Positions 62,120 to 64,000 of a DNA stretch of 64,000 bases are shown here, piece after piece. Below the pieces are notes generated by a model. It saw only the letters and a list, made by a program, of their open reading frames with translations. It did no database searches and was not told the DNA's origin. The stretch covers positions 1,727,102-1,791,101 of the forward strand of contig RPFO01000418.1 of NCBI GenBank assembly GCA_009746045.1, written 5' to 3'. The position numbers were made by a program, and so were the translations under genes. Origin of the DNA: Mesostigma viride. Its lineage: Eukaryota; Streptophyta; Mesostigmatophyceae; Mesostigmatales; Mesostigmataceae. Position 1 is the stretch's first letter, and every line of letters begins with the position of its first letter.

Positions 62120-62627
62120 AGGAACACATCCCACAACTAGGCTCAACTATCCCACAACCAGGAACGTGCATCCCACAACCAGGAACCCATCCCACAACCA
62201 GGAACGTGTATCCCACAACTAGGAACGTGTATCCCACAACCAGGAACGTGTTTCCCACAACTAGGAACGTGTATCCCACAACCAGGAACGTGTTTCCCAC
62301 AACCAGGAACGTGTTTCCCACAACCAGGAACGTGTATCCCACAACCTGGAACGTGTATCCCACAACCAGGAACGACTATCCCACAACCAGGAACGTGTTT
62401 CCCACAACCAGGAACGTGTTTCCCACCACCAGGAACAAGTATCCCACAACCAGGAACGACTATCCCACAACCAGGAACAAGTATCCCACAACCAGGAACT
62501 GCTATCCCACAACCAGGAACAAGTATCCTACAACCAGGAACGTGCATCCCACAACCAGGAACAAGTATCCCACAACAAGGAACCCATCCCACAACCAGGA
62601 ACGTGTATCCCACAACCAGTCGCGCAG
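62120..62627. repeat. 21-bp minisatellite (aaccaggaacgtgtatcccac)
   Basis: About 24 units with variants gtgtatc, gtgtttc, aagtatc, gactatc. It ends directly against the truncated exon 2 copy of gene C. Confidence 0.95.
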
Positions 62628-63130
62628 TCGGTCTGAATGACTGGCATTACAACGAGCGTCATATTCGTCTCCGGCTTGGCAGTGCCGTCATCCTGCATAC
62701 AAAAAGCACAGTGGAGCCAGCACTTTCCCGCGGGTTGTAGCCGATATTCCTCGACCTACCATGGTCCGGATTCTCCCGATTTCTGGCCTGCGCTGGTTGT
62801 CTCCTTGATATTCCTCCATGCAGCGATATTCACCAATGCGCTATCAATAAACAAGTCGACACCATCCGGTATGTAAAAAAAGCACGCTGCTGGCCACGAC
62901 GGTCACGGCGATGATGAACGACAATAACAAGAACGCCTAAGAGCAGGCGTCATACAAACTAGAACAGACTGGAACAACTACTTACCCGGTCGTCTGTGAT
63001 CTTGACGCAGAGCCTGGTTTACAAGGAAGCGAGGGAAACCGGCCACTATGAGCACCCCTACATAACCCACATAATGAAGGTTAGGAATCCTCCCCATCAT
63101 GCTAACCGCAGACTCGGTGAAACGCCCCAT
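62622..63130 (-). pseudogene. Inverted partial copy of gene C exons 1-2
   Basis: Exon 2 copy 62692-~62622 ([36 protein letters not shown]) is cut off by the 21-bp array. Donor copy at 62986 (GACGACCGG|GTAAGTAG), with the intron start matching gene C intron 1 for more than 60 bp. The exon 1 copy does not keep the gene C signal-peptide frame; an unrelated short ORF starts MGRFTESAVSMMGRIPNLHY. Non-functional as it stands. Confidence 0.7.
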
Positions 63131-63237
63131 GCTACAAATACGATAGCCCAGCAACGACTACTTGCGGCCATCACCTTGTCCAGTTCTGGCTGGCTGTGCG
63201 GCGGTAATTTTACTAAGTTTAAAAATGTTACGCCGCA

Positions 63238-63442
63238 CCAGTCTGTGCTTTTTTACGTCGTACCAGTGTGGTGTCGAAATCTGCCAAAAGAGCAAACGCC
63301 CAAAGCCAACTTCCAAGACGCCCAAAGCCAAATTCCAAGACGCCCAAAGCCCAAAGGCGGGCGAGTCTGGCGCGGCGCGCCTGTCCTGGAGGCCATTGGG
63401 CGCCGGAATAAGAAATCCCTGCTCACGTGACTGCGTCACGTG
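63238..63442. repeat. Inverted dispersed repeat, right member
   Basis: Complement of 49088-49330 (see there). It ends in the double CACGTG palindrome at 63424-63442. Confidence 0.85.
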
Positions 63443-64000
63443 TCCTTTCCCTTATATAAAGCGAGCTTCGTGACCGTTTATCCGATAATTAGGTAGAAAA
63501 TCGTGGTACAAAAATCAGCCATTATTAGGGGTACTCCGGAGGTCGACGGAAGAATCGCAGATATCACAGATACAGTAAGCGCGAAGCGCCCGAGCCGCGA
63601 GCGCAGCGAGCGAGCGCAGCGAGCACCGTACTAATTCCTATCCGGACCGCAGCGAAGCCAGTAGCCACGGGCCACGGGCAACTAGCCACGGGGAAAAAAA
63701 TTCAGCAACGGAGGACGAAAGGAATTTCAACGGGCCACAACTCGCACTAGCCAGTAGCCAGTAGCCACCGGGCCACTAACCAGTACCGGGCCACGGCGCC
63801 GCGCCGGTCCAATAGTTGTGGAGTCCAAAATAGTTGGGCGGCTTGGCCCCCGCCGGTCTACTTGTCCTTTCCCTATATAAAGCGAGCTTCGTGACCGTTG
63901 GTCCGATAATTAGGGGGAGTACCGCCGATAATTAGGTAGAAAAGTGGTACAAAAATCAGCCATTGGGGGTACTCCAGAGGTCGACGGGAATCGAGATATC
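63443..64000 (+). promoter_or_regulatory. Two direct repeats each with a TATATAAA box
   Basis: tgtcctttccctTATATAAAgcgagcttcgtgaccgtt occurs at 63441-63478 (with one extra t) and 63864-63900. Both are followed by ccgataattag(g), tggtacaaaaatcagccatt and ggggtactcc.gaggtcgac. The second runs to the window edge. Between them are gcgagcgcagcgagc and agccacgggcc short repeats. This looks like tandem promoter units or a retroelement terminal repeat; no ORF is visible downstream within the window. Confidence 0.6.

Overview
This is a repeat-rich eukaryotic nuclear window. Coding stretches are GC-rich and are cut by many GT-AG introns whose reading phases match across junctions. There is an R2-like non-LTR retrotransposon with a RING finger, a MULE-type transposase gene, MITEs with target-site duplications, and a fragment of mitochondrial cox1. 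I see no bacterial-style operons. A unicellular alga or similarly repeat-rich protist fits best, but the species cannot be fixed from sequence alone.

Layout. (1) 1-11129, minus strand: gene A. Eight exons were read by phase, and the last one (3680-1) runs open off the left edge for about 1,226 codons as an acidic low-complexity protein. Its introns hold 32-, ~52-, 92-, 60- and 61-bp tandem arrays. (2) 12133-36334, plus strand: gene B. A 14-exon model gives about 2,678 residues: a long disordered N-terminal half, ribonuclease-inhibitor-type leucine-rich repeats, lysine-rich and helical segments, and a C-terminal IQ motif. A and B are divergent, with about 1 kb between them. (3) 36335-49080: a transposon graveyard. 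It has two near-identical RING/zinc-finger/RT/restriction-like-endonuclease LINEs in opposite orientation, an older LINE split by one of them, a TA-flanked MITE, a SINE-like insert, and two remnants of one unidentified repeat protein. (4) 49580-53700, plus: gene C. Seven exons give about 634 residues, with a signal peptide and a run of about 110 asparagines. (5) 54382-57562, plus: a MULE transposase with an intact 817-codon main exon and two short 3' exons. (6) 58800-64000: a tRNA-like SINE head, three large minisatellites, an inverted partial copy of the gene C 5' region, and two TATA-box-containing direct repeats.

The most striking structure is in the introns. In at least nine gene B introns the edge of the flanking exon, with its splice site, is copied again inside the intron, sometimes once and sometimes as a long array. 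The 60-bp array in gene A shows the same thing: its unit resembles the end of the preceding exon plus its donor. The introns seem to have grown by tandem duplication across exon/intron borders, leaving rows of decoy donors and acceptors. A second pattern is that three open frames (gene B exon 12 and both LINE copies) are each broken by one base at a run of exactly eight C's.
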